In this document: positions 49,794-58,578 of the stretch, one piece after another
Layout: every line of letters begins with the position of its first letter
Position numbering within the stretch: the stretch's first letter is position 1
Source: Terricaulis silvestris
GTDB lineage: Bacteria > Pseudomonadota > Alphaproteobacteria > Caulobacterales > Aquidulcibacteraceae
Direction of reading: 5' to 3'
Assembly (NCBI RefSeq): GCF_009792355.1
Contig: NZ_CP047045.1
Coordinates: 1,824,501 to 1,888,500, forward strand
Length of the DNA: 64,000 nucleotides
Translations under genes and position numbers: made by a program
Notes under the pieces: generated by a model
Told to the model about the DNA's origin: nothing
Databases searched by the model: none
The model's input: only the letters and a program-made list of their open reading frames with translations

Positions 49794-51245
49794 GTGAACA
49801 AGCCGGTTGAGCCTGCCATCGAAGAAGCCAAGGCGCGCATGCGCACCGTGCTGGACATCCAGAAGCGAACGAACGTGCGCAAGGGGCCGCCAAGCGCCGC
49901 CTTACGCAAGGACCGGCTGACGCGATGCATCACTCTGCTGCTGACGCATCAGGATGATTTCGTCTCCGCAATACAAAGCGACTTCGGCACACGCTCGCGC
50001 GACATGACGCTGCTCACCGACGTCGCCGCTGCGATCGGCCCGTTGAAGCAAGCGCGCGCCGAGCTGGATGGCTGGATGAAGCCGCGCAAGCGCAAGGTGA
50101 CGCCATCGGCGCTTGGTCTGTTCGGGGCGAAAGCGGAAGTCCGCTACCAGCCCAAGGGCGCGGTCGGCGTCATGACGCCGTGGAATTTTCCGGTGCAGTT
50201 GGCGATGGACGCCATCGCCGGAGCGTTCGCCGCGGGCAACAGCGTGATGCTGAAGCCGTCGGAGTTCACGCCGGCGACATCGGCGCTGCTCGCGGAGACA
50301 TTCGATCTCTATTTCGACGAAGAAGAGATCGCCGTGATCCTCGGCGGGCCGGATGTCGGAGCAGCTTTCTCAGGTCTGCCGTTCGATCATCTGATTTTCA
50401 CCGGCGCCACGTCTGTCGGCCGCCACGTCATGCGCGCCGCCGCCGACAATCTGACACCCGTGACGCTCGAACTCGGCGGCAAGTCGCCAGTGGTCGTGGG
50501 CCGCAGCGCCGACATGGCGAAGACCGCAGCGCGCGTGATGCAGGGCAAGACCATGAATGCGGGACAGATCTGTCTCGCGCCTGATTACCTCCTTGCTCCG
50601 CAGGAAAGTGTGGCGGGGTTCGTTGACGCGGCGAAAGCGTCGGTGGCCAAGATGTATCCGACAATCAAAGACAATGGCGATTACACCGCGATGATCAACC
50701 AGCGCCACTTTGATCGAGTCAAAGGCCTCATCGCCGACGCCAAAGCTAAGGGCGCAGAGGTGATCGAGATCAATCCGGCGGGCGAGGACTTCACGCAGCA
50801 GGAGCACCGCAAAATTCCACCCACGCTGATTGTCGGCGCCACTGATGACATGAGCGTCATGCAGGAAGAAATCTTCGGCCCGGTGCTGCCGATCCGCACC
50901 TACACCGCGCTCGATGAGACCATCACCGAGATCAACGCACGTCCGCGCCCGCTCGCGCTCTACTATTTCGGCGAGGATAGCGCCGAGAGTGAAGCGCTGC
51001 TCTCGCGCACGCATTCTGGCGGCGTCACCATCAATGACGTGATCTTCCACTTCAGCATGGACGATCTACCATTCGGCGGCGTCGGCCCGTCAGGCATCGG
51101 CGCCTATCACGGCCATCGCGGCTTCCTGGAATTCAGCCACGAGAAGGCGATCTATCGCCAAATCTCCGGTGAGCTGCTCGCGATGCTGCGCCCGCCGTAC
51201 GGCGAGACGTTTAAGAAGCAAGTGGCGGCGCGGCTGAAGCCTTAG
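49794..51245 (+). CDS. aldehyde dehydrogenase, coniferyl-aldehyde type
   Basis: NAD(P)-dependent aldehyde dehydrogenase of 483 residues. VMTPWNFPVQLAMDAIAGAF, GATSVGRHVMRAAADNLTPV, the catalytic glutamate in LELGGKSPVVVG and the catalytic cysteine in NAGQICLAPDYLL are all intact. GQICLAPDYLL, the short coenzyme-binding domain and YHGHRGFLEFSHEKAIY place it with coniferyl aldehyde dehydrogenases (CalB) and related long-chain fatty aldehyde enzymes. Real substrate is uncertain. The GTG at 49794 is preceded by GGGAGAGG. Confidence 0.9.
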   Translation: MNKPVEPAIEEAKARMRTVLDIQKRTNVRKGPPSAALRKDRLTRCITLLLTHQDDFVSAIQSDFGTRSRDMTLLTDVAAAIGPLKQARAELDGWMKPRKRKVTPSALGLFGAKAEVRYQPKGAVGVMTPWNFPVQLAMDAIAGAFAAGNSVMLKPSEFTPATSALLAETFDLYFDEEEIAVILGGPDVGAAFSGLPFDHLIFTGATSVGRHVMRAAADNLTPVTLELGGKSPVVVGRSADMAKTAARVMQGKTMNAGQICLAPDYLLAPQESVAGFVDAAKASVAKMYPTIKDNGDYTAMINQRHFDRVKGLIADAKAKGAEVIEINPAGEDFTQQEHRKIPPTLIVGATDDMSVMQEEIFGPVLPIRTYTALDETITEINARPRPLALYYFGEDSAESEALLSRTHSGGVTINDVIFHFSMDDLPFGGVGPSGIGAYHGHRGFLEFSHEKAIYRQISGELLAMLRPPYGETFKKQVAARLKP

Positions 51246-52108
51246 GCGGATTGCGCGGCGGCGGTCTCACGCGAAATCCGCGCGCCCATGATCCAGAATG
51301 GGACGCAGACGACGACCGTTGCCGCCGCCAGCACAACGCCGAACTCGCTCACCATGGTGATCTCGTTCGCGCCGCGTGTGGTGAGCGGATCGAAGATGCC
51401 CTGAATGAACAAGTTGTGCGATGCATGCAGCGTCGCCGCCGGCCAGAGGCTGCCGGACTCTAGTCGCAGCCACGCAAACGCGCCGCTGATGGCGATCACC
51501 ATGATCATGAACGAGGCAATCTCGAAGCGCTGATCGCCGCCGCCATTGTAGTCGCTCAGCACGAGCATCGGCACATGCCAGCTTGACCAGATCAGGCCGG
51601 TGATCAGTGTCGCGACGATAAAGCCGCTGATCGCGGTGAGCCGTGGCGTCAGAAACCCGCGCCAGCCGATCTCTTCGCCGAGGCCCGTCGACATGCTCTG
51701 CACCATGCCGATTGTGCCGATGATCAGAACAGCCGCCGCAAAACCCAGCGCCGGCGAGAGACTTTGCAGGCCAAGGCCTTCCGTCAAGGCGGCTTGAGAT
51801 GTCGGCAAGGCGAACTGGATCAGGCCAGCGGCGGCAGCGCCGCCATAGGCGATGCCGGCATAAACGAGCGGGAGCAGCAGCGCGATCCAGTGGTAGCGGG
51901 CAGGGCCCCAGCTCCAACCGAGGCTGGTCAGCGATTGGCCAGTTAGCTTCAGAGTCAGCATCGCCGCGATGCCGACGGACCACATCAGAGCGGTGACGAA
52001 GAAGCGCGTGAAGCCAAACGCGACGATCGCTGACTCAAGGGCGACGGCGAACACGAACCACAGAGCGAAGAAGATCAGCAGCTGCTTGGTTCGCATCGTC
52101 ACCCCCAT
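51242..52108 (-). CDS. CPBP-family intramembrane metalloprotease
   Basis: Polytopic inner-membrane protein of 288 residues (about eight hydrophobic segments) in the CPBP/CAAX protease family. Motif 1 is GLGEEIGWRGFLTPRL (two glutamates and arginine), motif 2 is IWSSWHVPML, and motif 3 is ATLHASHNLFIQG, supplying the remaining His and Asn. Bacterial CPBP proteins include bacteriocin-immunity and processing proteases, but no peptide gene is seen nearby. Start is either 52108 or the ATG four codons later. It lies 9 bases downstream of the RhlE-type helicase gene on the same strand. Confidence 0.88.
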   Translation of the reverse strand: MGVTMRTKQLLIFFALWFVFAVALESAIVAFGFTRFFVTALMWSVGIAAMLTLKLTGQSLTSLGWSWGPARYHWIALLLPLVYAGIAYGGAAAAGLIQFALPTSQAALTEGLGLQSLSPALGFAAAVLIIGTIGMVQSMSTGLGEEIGWRGFLTPRLTAISGFIVATLITGLIWSSWHVPMLVLSDYNGGGDQRFEIASFMIMVIAISGAFAWLRLESGSLWPAATLHASHNLFIQGIFDPLTTRGANEITMVSEFGVVLAAATVVVCVPFWIMGARISRETAAAQSA

Positions 52109-52117
52109 TCGTTTTGC

Positions 52118-53650
52118 CTACTTCCCCTTTGGCCGAAGGAAGGCCGGCATGTCATCCCCAAACCCCTGGACGCCGGATTTTTCCGGCGCTGGAGCGGGCG
52201 CCTGGCGCTCTTCGCGCGGACGATCACGGTGCGGCTGCTCCGCCCGCGGCCGATCGCGTCGCGGTTGCTCTACGCGCTTTTCTGGGCGAGGTTCGGTCGA
52301 AGCTTCTTCTTGCGGAGCCACTGGCTGCGTCGATGCTTCGGGGCGTTCTGGATCGCGCTTCACGTAGCGCTGCTTTTTTTCGCTGAGGCGCTTGGAATGC
52401 TCTTTCTTCAGCTCCTCAGCGCGACGGCCGCGGCCACCGCGATCGTTGGGATCGCCTAGCGCTGCCTCCGGCACGCCTTCGATTGTTGCCTTCTCAATCG
52501 GTTTGCCCGTGAGCTTCTCGATGGCATCAAGGCTCTTGCGATCCTGCGGCGCGACCAGCGTGAACGACGCGCCCTGCTTGCCGGCGCGGCCAGTGCGGCC
52601 GATGCGGTGAACGTAGTCTTCGGCGTGGCGCGGCGGCTCGTAATTGAACACGTGAGAGACATCCGGCACGTCGAGGCCGCGCGCCGCGACGTCAGACGCG
52701 ATCAGGAACTGCAAATCGCCGGAGCGGAAGCGGTCCAACGTCTTGGTGCGCACCGATTGATCGAGATCGCCGTGGATCGGCGCCGCGTTAAACCCGTGGC
52801 GCTTCAGCGAAAGCGCTACCACATCGACGTCGGTCTTGCGGTTGCAGAAGATGATGCCGTTGCGGACGTTGACACTGGTCATAGCCGCTCGCAGCGCCGC
52901 GCGGCGCGTGCGCGGATCGCCACCGGGCAGCATGATGACGCGCTGTTCGATCGTGGTGGCGGTGGTGGCGGGCCGCGTCGCTTCGATGCGCTTGGGGCTA
53001 GACAGAAACGCTTCCGTGAGGCGCGTGATCTCCGGCGGCATGGTGGCGGAGAAGAACAGCGTCTGGCGCGTGAACGGCGTCAGTTTGAAGATGCGCTCGA
53101 TGTCGGGGATGAAGCCCATGTCGAGCATACGGTCGGCTTCATCGACCACCATCACTTGCACGCCGTTCAACAGCAGCTTGCCGCGCTCAAAGTGATCGAG
53201 CAGGCGACCTGGCGTGGCGATCAGCACGTCGACGCCGCGCGCGAGGAGCGCGTCTTGGTCGCCGAAGCTAACGCCGCCGATCAGCAGCGCCTTGGTGAGC
53301 TTTTGGTATTTGCCGTACTTGTCGAAATTCTCCGCCACTTGCGCCGCGAGTTCGCGTGTCGGCTCGAGGATGAGCGTGCGCGGCATCCGCGCACGGGCGC
53401 GACCGGCGGCGAGGATATCAATCATCGGCAGTACGAAGGCTGCGGTCTTGCCGGTGCCGGTCTGAGCGATGCCGAGGATGTCTCGGCCCTTCAGCACTTC
53501 GGGGATGGCCTGCGCTTGGATCGGGGTTGGCGTGTTGTAGCCGCCCTCCTTCACCGCGCGCAGCGTCGCTTCGGAGAGGCCGAGATCATCGAACGTGATC
53601 TGCGACTGGGCAGTTTCTGCGCCTTCGGGCGCGGCATTTTCAGAGGTCAT
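52118..53650 (-). CDS. DEAD-box ATP-dependent RNA helicase (RhlE type)
   Basis: RNA helicase of 510 residues. All core motifs are present: Q motif with YNTPTPIQAQAIP, AQTGTGKTAAF, PTRELAAQV, TPGRLLDH, DEADRML, SATMP, HGDLDQ, RGLDVPDV and HRIGRTGRAG. The last 120 residues are a basic, Arg/Glu/Pro-rich low-complexity tail, as in RhlE-like enzymes that act in ribosome assembly and RNA decay. The region upstream (53651-53822) has a small hairpin CGTCTC-CGGAC-GAGACG at 53724-53740 that could lie in its leader RNA. Confidence 0.95.
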   Translation of the reverse strand: MTSENAAPEGAETAQSQITFDDLGLSEATLRAVKEGGYNTPTPIQAQAIPEVLKGRDILGIAQTGTGKTAAFVLPMIDILAAGRARARMPRTLILEPTRELAAQVAENFDKYGKYQKLTKALLIGGVSFGDQDALLARGVDVLIATPGRLLDHFERGKLLLNGVQVMVVDEADRMLDMGFIPDIERIFKLTPFTRQTLFFSATMPPEITRLTEAFLSSPKRIEATRPATTATTIEQRVIMLPGGDPRTRRAALRAAMTSVNVRNGIIFCNRKTDVDVVALSLKRHGFNAAPIHGDLDQSVRTKTLDRFRSGDLQFLIASDVAARGLDVPDVSHVFNYEPPRHAEDYVHRIGRTGRAGKQGASFTLVAPQDRKSLDAIEKLTGKPIEKATIEGVPEAALGDPNDRGGRGRRAEELKKEHSKRLSEKKQRYVKRDPERPEASTQPVAPQEEASTEPRPEKRVEQPRRDRPRAEQPHRDRPREERQAPAPAPEKSGVQGFGDDMPAFLRPKGK

Positions 53651-53822
53651 TTATTCTCACTTGGGACCGCCGCCGGCGCGGGTTTGCGGGGCGAGGGTCG
53701 CTGGGTTGGCGCTTTGCCGGCATCGTCTCCGGACGAGACGGGGGCTTAGCGAGGGGCGAGCACGCCCTCTCGGCGCGCACAACGGACGGGCGGGATGTGG
53801 GTCAGTTCGGACGAAAAGTCAA

Positions 53823-53896
53823 TTAATATGGACCGCCGGCGCCCCCGCCGGCCAGCTCTGGCGTTGGCCGGCGGGGGCGCCGGCGGTCCATATTAA
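53823..53896. repeat. perfect 32-bp inverted repeat at the parE stop codon
   Basis: Arms at 53823-53854 and 53865-53896 are perfectly complementary over 32 bases around the 10-base loop GCTCTGGCGT. The arm core is GGACCGCCGGCGCCCCCGCC, flanked by TTAATAT/ATATTAA at the outside. The parE stop codon (TTA on the plus strand at 53893-53895) lies within the outer arm, so the element begins before parE ends. It could act as a two-way transcription barrier and looks like a dispersed mobile palindrome. Confidence 0.85.
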
Positions 53897-55929
53897 ACGT
53901 CCACATCCTCCACGAACTTCGCATTCGCCTGAATGTAGTTGAAACGAAGCTCCGCCTTTTTGCCCATCAGCGTCTCGATCAGCACTTCGAAATCCGGCGC
54001 GCCGCTGTCATCCAACACCACGCGCGCGAGCGTGCGGGTGGCGGGGTTCATGGTGGTGTCCTTCAAGTCCGCCGGCATCATTTCGCCGAGGCCCTTGAAC
54101 CGCGAGATGTCGACCTTGCGACCCTTGAACTCGCCATTGAGCAGCGCCTCTTTGTGCGCGTCGTCCCGCGCGTAGATGCTCTCTTTGCCCGCGGTGACGC
54201 GATAGAGCGGCGGCATGGCCAGAAAGAGACGCCCAGCACGGATCAGCGCCGGCATCTGCTTATGGAAATACGTGATCAGCAACGAGGCGATGTGGGCGCC
54301 GTCGACGTCGGCGTCGGTCATGATGATCACGCGCTCATAGCGCAGGTCATCAGTCTTGAACTTCGCGCCCATCTGCACACCGAGCGCCAAAGCGAGATCG
54401 GCTAGCTCTTGGTTGCCGCTCATCTTCTCGGCGCCGGCCGAAGCGACGTTTAGGATTTTGCCGCGCAGCGGAAGGATCGCTTGCGTCTCGCGGTTGCGCG
54501 CTTGTTTGGCTGACCCGCCGGCGCTGTCGCCTTCGACCAGGAATATCTCGGTGTCCTTGTCGCCTGCGCGCGAACAATCGGCGAGCTTGCCCGGCAGACG
54601 CAGCTTGCGCGTTGCGCTCTGGCGCGAGACTTCCTTCTCTTTGCGCCGCCGCATGCGGTCTTCGGCTTGCTGAATGCACCATTCGAGAAGCCGGTTGGCT
54701 TCGTTCGTATTGGCGCCCAGCCAGTGGTCAAACGGATCGCGCACGGCTTGCTCGACGATCTTCGCCGCTTCCGTCGAAACGAGCCTGCCCTTGGTCTGGC
54801 CCTCGAACTGCGGATCGCGAATAAAGACGGAGACAAGCCCGGCGCCAGTGTTCATCACGTCTTCCTGCGTGATGACGGAAGCCTTCTTGTTGTTGCGAAG
54901 CTCAGCGTAAGCGCGCAGCCCCTTGGCGATCGCCGCGCGGAAGCCGGCTTCGTGAAAGCCGCCGTCGGGCGTGTACACCGTGTTGCAGTAAGAACGCAGA
55001 AACCCATCGGCTTCGCCAAAGCCGTCGCTCACCCAAGTGATCGCCCACTCGACGCGGCCGTGCGGGCCATCCTTCTCGGTACGCCCCGCGAAAGGTTCGG
55101 CGACCACGGCGCGCTTGGATTTTGTCAGCTCGCCAAGAAAGTCTGCCAAGCCGTTTGGGAAATGCAGGATCGCTTCGCCGGGCGTGTCGTCAGTGATGAG
55201 CGACGCGGCCGCCTTCCAGCGGATTTGCACTCCACGCTGTAGGTACGCCTTCGAGCGCGCCATCTGAAACAAGCGCGCCGGTTTGAACGCCGAGCCTTTG
55301 CCAAAAATCTCCGCATCCGGATGAAAGCGCACGGTCGTACCACGGCGATTGTGCGCGGCGCCGGCTTCAACGAGCTTCGACGTCGGCGCACCACGCGAGA
55401 AGGTTTGGCGATAGAGCTTGCGGTCCCGCGCAACCTCGACTTCGACCATATCAGACAGCGCATTCACAACGCTAACGCCCACGCCGTGCAGGCCACCACT
55501 GGTGTGATAGACCTTGCCCGAGAACTTCCCGCCCGCGTGCAGCACCGTCATGATGATTTCGAGCGCGGACTGCTTCGGAAACTTCGGGTGCGGATCGACA
55601 GGCATGCCGCGCCCGTTATCGGTCACGCGCAACGTGCCGTCGGCTTCGAGTTCCACTTCGATGCGATCGGCAAAGCCAGCGACCGCTTCGTCCATCGAGT
55701 TGTCGAGAACTTCCGCAAACAGATGGTGCAGCGCGCGCTCATCAACGCCGCCGATATACATACCAGGGCGCTTGCGCACCGGTTCGAGGCCTTCGAGAAC
55801 CTCGATGTCCTTTGCGGTGTAGCCATCTTTCGCTGCGGGCGGCGGCGGATCGCTTTCGCCGAAAAGCCCGCCTTCCCAGAGATTGTCGTCGTCCTTGGCC
55901 ATCGGAGATTTCTTCTGCGCTTGCGCCAT
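53893..55929 (-). CDS. parE: DNA topoisomerase IV subunit B
   Basis: ATPase subunit of topoisomerase IV, which unlinks daughter chromosomes with ParC. The 678 residues contain the GHKL ATPase motifs (EVLDNSMDEAVAGFAD, VTDNGRGMPVDPH, TSGGLHGVGVSVVNALS) and the TOPRIM domain (FLVEGDSAGGSAKQAR, MTDADVDGAHIASL). Length and the insertion pattern suit ParE rather than the larger GyrB. A proline-rich leader (residues 1-35) precedes the ATPase domain. parC is not in the window. Confidence 0.94.
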   Translation of the reverse strand: MAQAQKKSPMAKDDDNLWEGGLFGESDPPPPAAKDGYTAKDIEVLEGLEPVRKRPGMYIGGVDERALHHLFAEVLDNSMDEAVAGFADRIEVELEADGTLRVTDNGRGMPVDPHPKFPKQSALEIIMTVLHAGGKFSGKVYHTSGGLHGVGVSVVNALSDMVEVEVARDRKLYRQTFSRGAPTSKLVEAGAAHNRRGTTVRFHPDAEIFGKGSAFKPARLFQMARSKAYLQRGVQIRWKAAASLITDDTPGEAILHFPNGLADFLGELTKSKRAVVAEPFAGRTEKDGPHGRVEWAITWVSDGFGEADGFLRSYCNTVYTPDGGFHEAGFRAAIAKGLRAYAELRNNKKASVITQEDVMNTGAGLVSVFIRDPQFEGQTKGRLVSTEAAKIVEQAVRDPFDHWLGANTNEANRLLEWCIQQAEDRMRRRKEKEVSRQSATRKLRLPGKLADCSRAGDKDTEIFLVEGDSAGGSAKQARNRETQAILPLRGKILNVASAGAEKMSGNQELADLALALGVQMGAKFKTDDLRYERVIIMTDADVDGAHIASLLITYFHKQMPALIRAGRLFLAMPPLYRVTAGKESIYARDDAHKEALLNGEFKGRKVDISRFKGLGEMMPADLKDTTMNPATRTLARVVLDDSGAPDFEVLIETLMGKKAELRFNYIQANAKFVEDVDV

Positions 55930-56169
55930 GACGGTTCCTTAAGGCGCTTCGCGCTGCCTCAGCAATGCTATGGGCGGGGCAACACAGCACTCCAATTCGG
56001 TATTCGTGGAGTTAATGCGCGGAGTGGGGGAATTAAGTGTCATTCCGGACACGCATCTTTGTGGCGCTCAGGAAATGGCAGTTCCCGCCGAAACCTAGCC
56101 GCACAATCGCCGTTCGCCTCCCGTCACACGGGCGTTATGGGGCCGCTCGAGAACGAGGAGACTACCAAG

Positions 56170-56649
56170 ATGAAAAAGTTCGCAATGATGGCCGCTGTCG
56201 CGGCGGCGGCGTTGTTCGCCGTACCGGCCTTGGCCAGCGCGCAGAATGTGTACGCGAACCTTGGCTACAGCCAGTACGACTTTGACGACGCTGAAGTCGG
56301 CGGCGTAACGGGCCGGCTCGGCTACAACTTCAACCAGAATTTCGGCGTTGAAGGCGAAGCAACGTTCGGCTTGGACGATGACGCCGGCGTGGAACTCGAC
56401 AATGCGCTCGGCGGCTTTGCAGTGGGCCGTCTGCCGCTTGGCAACACGTTCGCCGTGCACGGCCGCGTCGGTTATCAGTCCGTCGAACTGAGCACGCCTG
56501 GCGGCGACGTTGAGGACGATGGCGTCGCCTATGGCGGCGGCGTGTCCTGGCAAGCGACGCCGGGCCTCGGCATCCGCGCCGACTACACCCGCATGGAAGG
56601 CGACGAAGAGTCCGACGCCATTTCGCTCGCGGGTACAGTGAACTTCTGA
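56170..56649 (+). CDS. small outer-membrane beta-barrel protein
   Basis: Exported protein of 159 residues with a signal peptide (MKKFAMMAAVAAAALFAVPA, cleavage after ASA). The mature part alternates hydrophobic and polar residues in about eight strands (YANLGYSQYDFDD, GVTGRLGYNFNQNFGVEGEA, FAVHGRVGYQSVEL, ADYTRMEG) and ends in TVNF with C-terminal phenylalanine, the sign of BAM-inserted barrels of the OmpA-like/opacity type. A GAGGAG site precedes the ATG. It has its own terminator and so is a single-gene unit. Confidence 0.87.
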   Translation: MKKFAMMAAVAAAALFAVPALASAQNVYANLGYSQYDFDDAEVGGVTGRLGYNFNQNFGVEGEATFGLDDDAGVELDNALGGFAVGRLPLGNTFAVHGRVGYQSVELSTPGGDVEDDGVAYGGGVSWQATPGLGIRADYTRMEGDEESDAISLAGTVNF

Positions 56650-56686
56650 TCCGGGGAGAACCGGAATCATCGCTAGAACGGCGAAG

Positions 56687-56720
56687 CGGGCCGGAGAGCA
56701 ATCTCCGGCCCGTTGCCTTT
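56687..56720 (+). terminator. intrinsic terminator of the beta-barrel gene
   Basis: A perfect 11-bp stem CGGGCCGGAGA (56687-56697) and TCTCCGGCCCG (56702-56712) closes the stable tetraloop GCAA. It is followed by TTGCCTTTTAG, a short T-rich tail. It starts 37 bases after the barrel stop codon and ends at the 3' end of the convergent NIPSNAP gene. Confidence 0.8.
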
Positions 56721-57493
56721 TAGCGCAGTAGCGAGCGCGCGGTCGGCTGCAACCGCAATGCTTGCGTAGGCGCGATGATCCATGGCTGCACAACGCCGGC
56801 GACGTCCCGCAACGCCGCACTGGTCGCGCTCATGTGCTCCCGATGCGCCTGTTCGGACGCGAAGTACGAAAGCGTGACGAAGACCGTTTCTGTCTCGCGT
56901 ACCGGCAAGCGCGGATAGCTGTTGGGCGCGTGTTCGGTGGCGAAGGTAGCGAACGGCTCGGCGCCTATCTCTCGAAGGATGGGCAAAACCTCGCGCGCAT
57001 AGAGGGCGGCGAACGCATCATCCTGACGATCGGCCAGGAAATAGGTCGTCGAAACGATTAGAGTTTCAGGGATCGCGGTCGCGCCCATTGCTGGTCGCAA
57101 AGTCGCGCCGAGCGTGGGGTCGCCGGAGATGGGGCGGAGTTGCAACACATCGTCGGAGTCTATGATGGTCGCGTTGGCGGCGGTGCGGCTCGCTTGCCAG
57201 ATTGGGCCGCTGTAAAAGCCGTCCAATGCCGCGGCACGCGCGGCGATGGTCTCGAAACTGCGAATCCAGACGAAGCGATCAGGATTGTCGAGATTGCGGA
57301 ACGTCGCGACTACGCGCGCGCCGAGAGTCTCCTGGCTCTCGATAAACTCGCGCTCGAACAGTGCGATCAGAACATCGCGTTGGCCGGGTTGCGTGGTGTA
57401 GTTGCGAAGCTCGTAAACGGCTGGGGAAGGCATTGGCGGCTCCGTGGCGCAAGCGGCGAGCGTCGAGGTAAGAAGCAGGCGGCGCGTTATCAT
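56720..57493 (-). CDS. NIPSNAP-family lipoprotein
   Basis: Protein of 257 residues with a short lipoprotein-type signal (MITRRLLLTSTLAACAT; lipobox LAAC) and two NIPSNAP-like ferredoxin-fold halves. The first is YELRNYTTQPGQRDVLIALF with FRNLDNPDRFVWIRSFET, and the second has ILREIGAEPFATFATEHAPN and FVTLSYFASEQAHREHM. NIPSNAP proteins bind small ligands or act as oxygenase-like enzymes; the bacterial function is poorly known. It diverges from a WYL-type regulator that probably controls it. Confidence 0.85.
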   Translation of the reverse strand: MITRRLLLTSTLAACATEPPMPSPAVYELRNYTTQPGQRDVLIALFEREFIESQETLGARVVATFRNLDNPDRFVWIRSFETIAARAAALDGFYSGPIWQASRTAANATIIDSDDVLQLRPISGDPTLGATLRPAMGATAIPETLIVSTTYFLADRQDDAFAALYAREVLPILREIGAEPFATFATEHAPNSYPRLPVRETETVFVTLSYFASEQAHREHMSATSAALRDVAGVVQPWIIAPTQALRLQPTARSLLR

Positions 57494-57514
57494 CGGCCGG
57501 TTCTAGCGGGAGAA

Positions 57515-57535
57515 ACCTGACACGGAGCGTCAGGT
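57515..57535. promoter_or_regulatory. palindromic operator candidate between NIPSNAP and WYL genes
   Basis: The 21-base sequence ACCTGAC-ACGGAGC-GTCAGGT has perfect 7-bp half-sites separated by 7 bases. It lies in the 61-bp gap between the two divergent ATGs, 20 bases before the WYL regulator start. TGAC/GTCA half-sites are common for YafY/WYL-type regulators, so it is probably the autoregulatory and NIPSNAP control site. Confidence 0.6.
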
Positions 57536-57554
57536 ATTCGTGCTACACAGAGGA

Positions 57555-58517
57555 ATGCGTGCGAGCCGGCTGCTTTCGATCCTGATCCTCCTGCAAATGC
57601 GTGGGCGTCTCAGCGCCGAGACGCTGGCGCAGGAATTCGAGGTCTCGGTCCGCACCATTTATCGTGACATCGATCAACTCAGCGCCGCCGGCGTGCCCGT
57701 CTATGCCGAGCGCGGACGGGCAGGCGGCTTTGCCTTGCTCGATGGTTACCGCACCCGTCTCACCGGTTTCACGCCAGCCGAGGCCGACGCGCTGTTGCTA
57801 GCGGGTGTCGGCGGCGCCGCGAGCGATCTCGGCATTGGCGCGGAAGCTGCCGCCGCGCAGCTAAAATTGCTTGCCAGCTTGCCGCCCGATTCCGGCGCGA
57901 GCGCGCAACGTGTCGCCTCGCGTTTTCACCTCGATCCCATCAATTGGTACAGCCGCGCCGAAAGCATCGACATTTTGCCCGCGCTCGCAACAGCGGTCTG
58001 GACCGAAAAGCGTATCCGTATCCGCTACGAGAGTTGGACCGATCTCGTGACGCGCGATGTCGATCCGCTTGGTTTGGTTCTGAAAGCAGGCATTTGGTAT
58101 TTGGTCGCCGCTGTAAAACGCCAGCCCCGCACCTATCGCGTTTCCAACATCCGCGCGCTCGACGTTCTCGGCGGGCAGGGCAAACGCCCTGCGCGTTTCG
58201 ATCTCGCACGCTTCTGGACCACTTGGGCCAAGGATTTTGAAGCACGGTTGCTGAAGGAACGCGCGGTGGTGAAACTATCGCCGGCCGGCTTGCGCGGACT
58301 TCGCGGCGTCAACGAAGCAGCCGCCGAAGTCGCGCGTGACAGCGGCCAACCATGCAAACCCGACGGCTGGATCAAGGCCGACATTCCAATCGAGAGCATC
58401 GGCCACGCGACGGGCCAGATGTTGCGCCTCGGCGCCGACGTCGAGGTATTGAAGCCGCCAGCTTTGCGCGAAGCAATCGCACGCGAAGCACAGAAGGTGG
58501 CCAGTATCTACCAGTGA
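57555..58517 (+). CDS. HTH/WYL-domain transcriptional regulator (YafY type)
   Basis: Regulator of 320 residues with an N-terminal helix-turn-helix (MRASRLLSILILLQMRGRLS; EFEVSVRTIYRDIDQLSAAG) and a C-terminal WYL ligand-binding domain (RIRYESWTDLVTRDVDPLG, LKAGIWYLVAAVKRQPRTYR). GIWYLVA stands for the signature Trp-Tyr-Leu. The start at ATG 57555 has an AGAGG site; a GTG at 57540 is possible. Such regulators bind small molecules or oligonucleotides. It diverges from the NIPSNAP gene. Confidence 0.92.
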   Translation: MRASRLLSILILLQMRGRLSAETLAQEFEVSVRTIYRDIDQLSAAGVPVYAERGRAGGFALLDGYRTRLTGFTPAEADALLLAGVGGAASDLGIGAEAAAAQLKLLASLPPDSGASAQRVASRFHLDPINWYSRAESIDILPALATAVWTEKRIRIRYESWTDLVTRDVDPLGLVLKAGIWYLVAAVKRQPRTYRVSNIRALDVLGGQGKRPARFDLARFWTTWAKDFEARLLKERAVVKLSPAGLRGLRGVNEAAAEVARDSGQPCKPDGWIKADIPIESIGHATGQMLRLGADVEVLKPPALREAIAREAQKVASIYQ

Positions 58518-58520
58518 GCC

Positions 58521-58553
58521 AAAACGAAACGGGCCGAAGTCGCCCTCGGCCCG
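58521..58553 (-). terminator. intrinsic terminator of glnA
   Basis: Read on the minus strand, the stem CGGGCCGA/TCGGCCCG (58530-58553, 8 bp with an 8-base loop) is followed directly by TTTCGTTTT. It lies 26 bases downstream of the glnA stop codon and also separates glnA from the convergent WYL regulator gene. Confidence 0.8.
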
Positions 58554-58578
58554 TCCGTCGTCGTGATCACTGCGTCGT

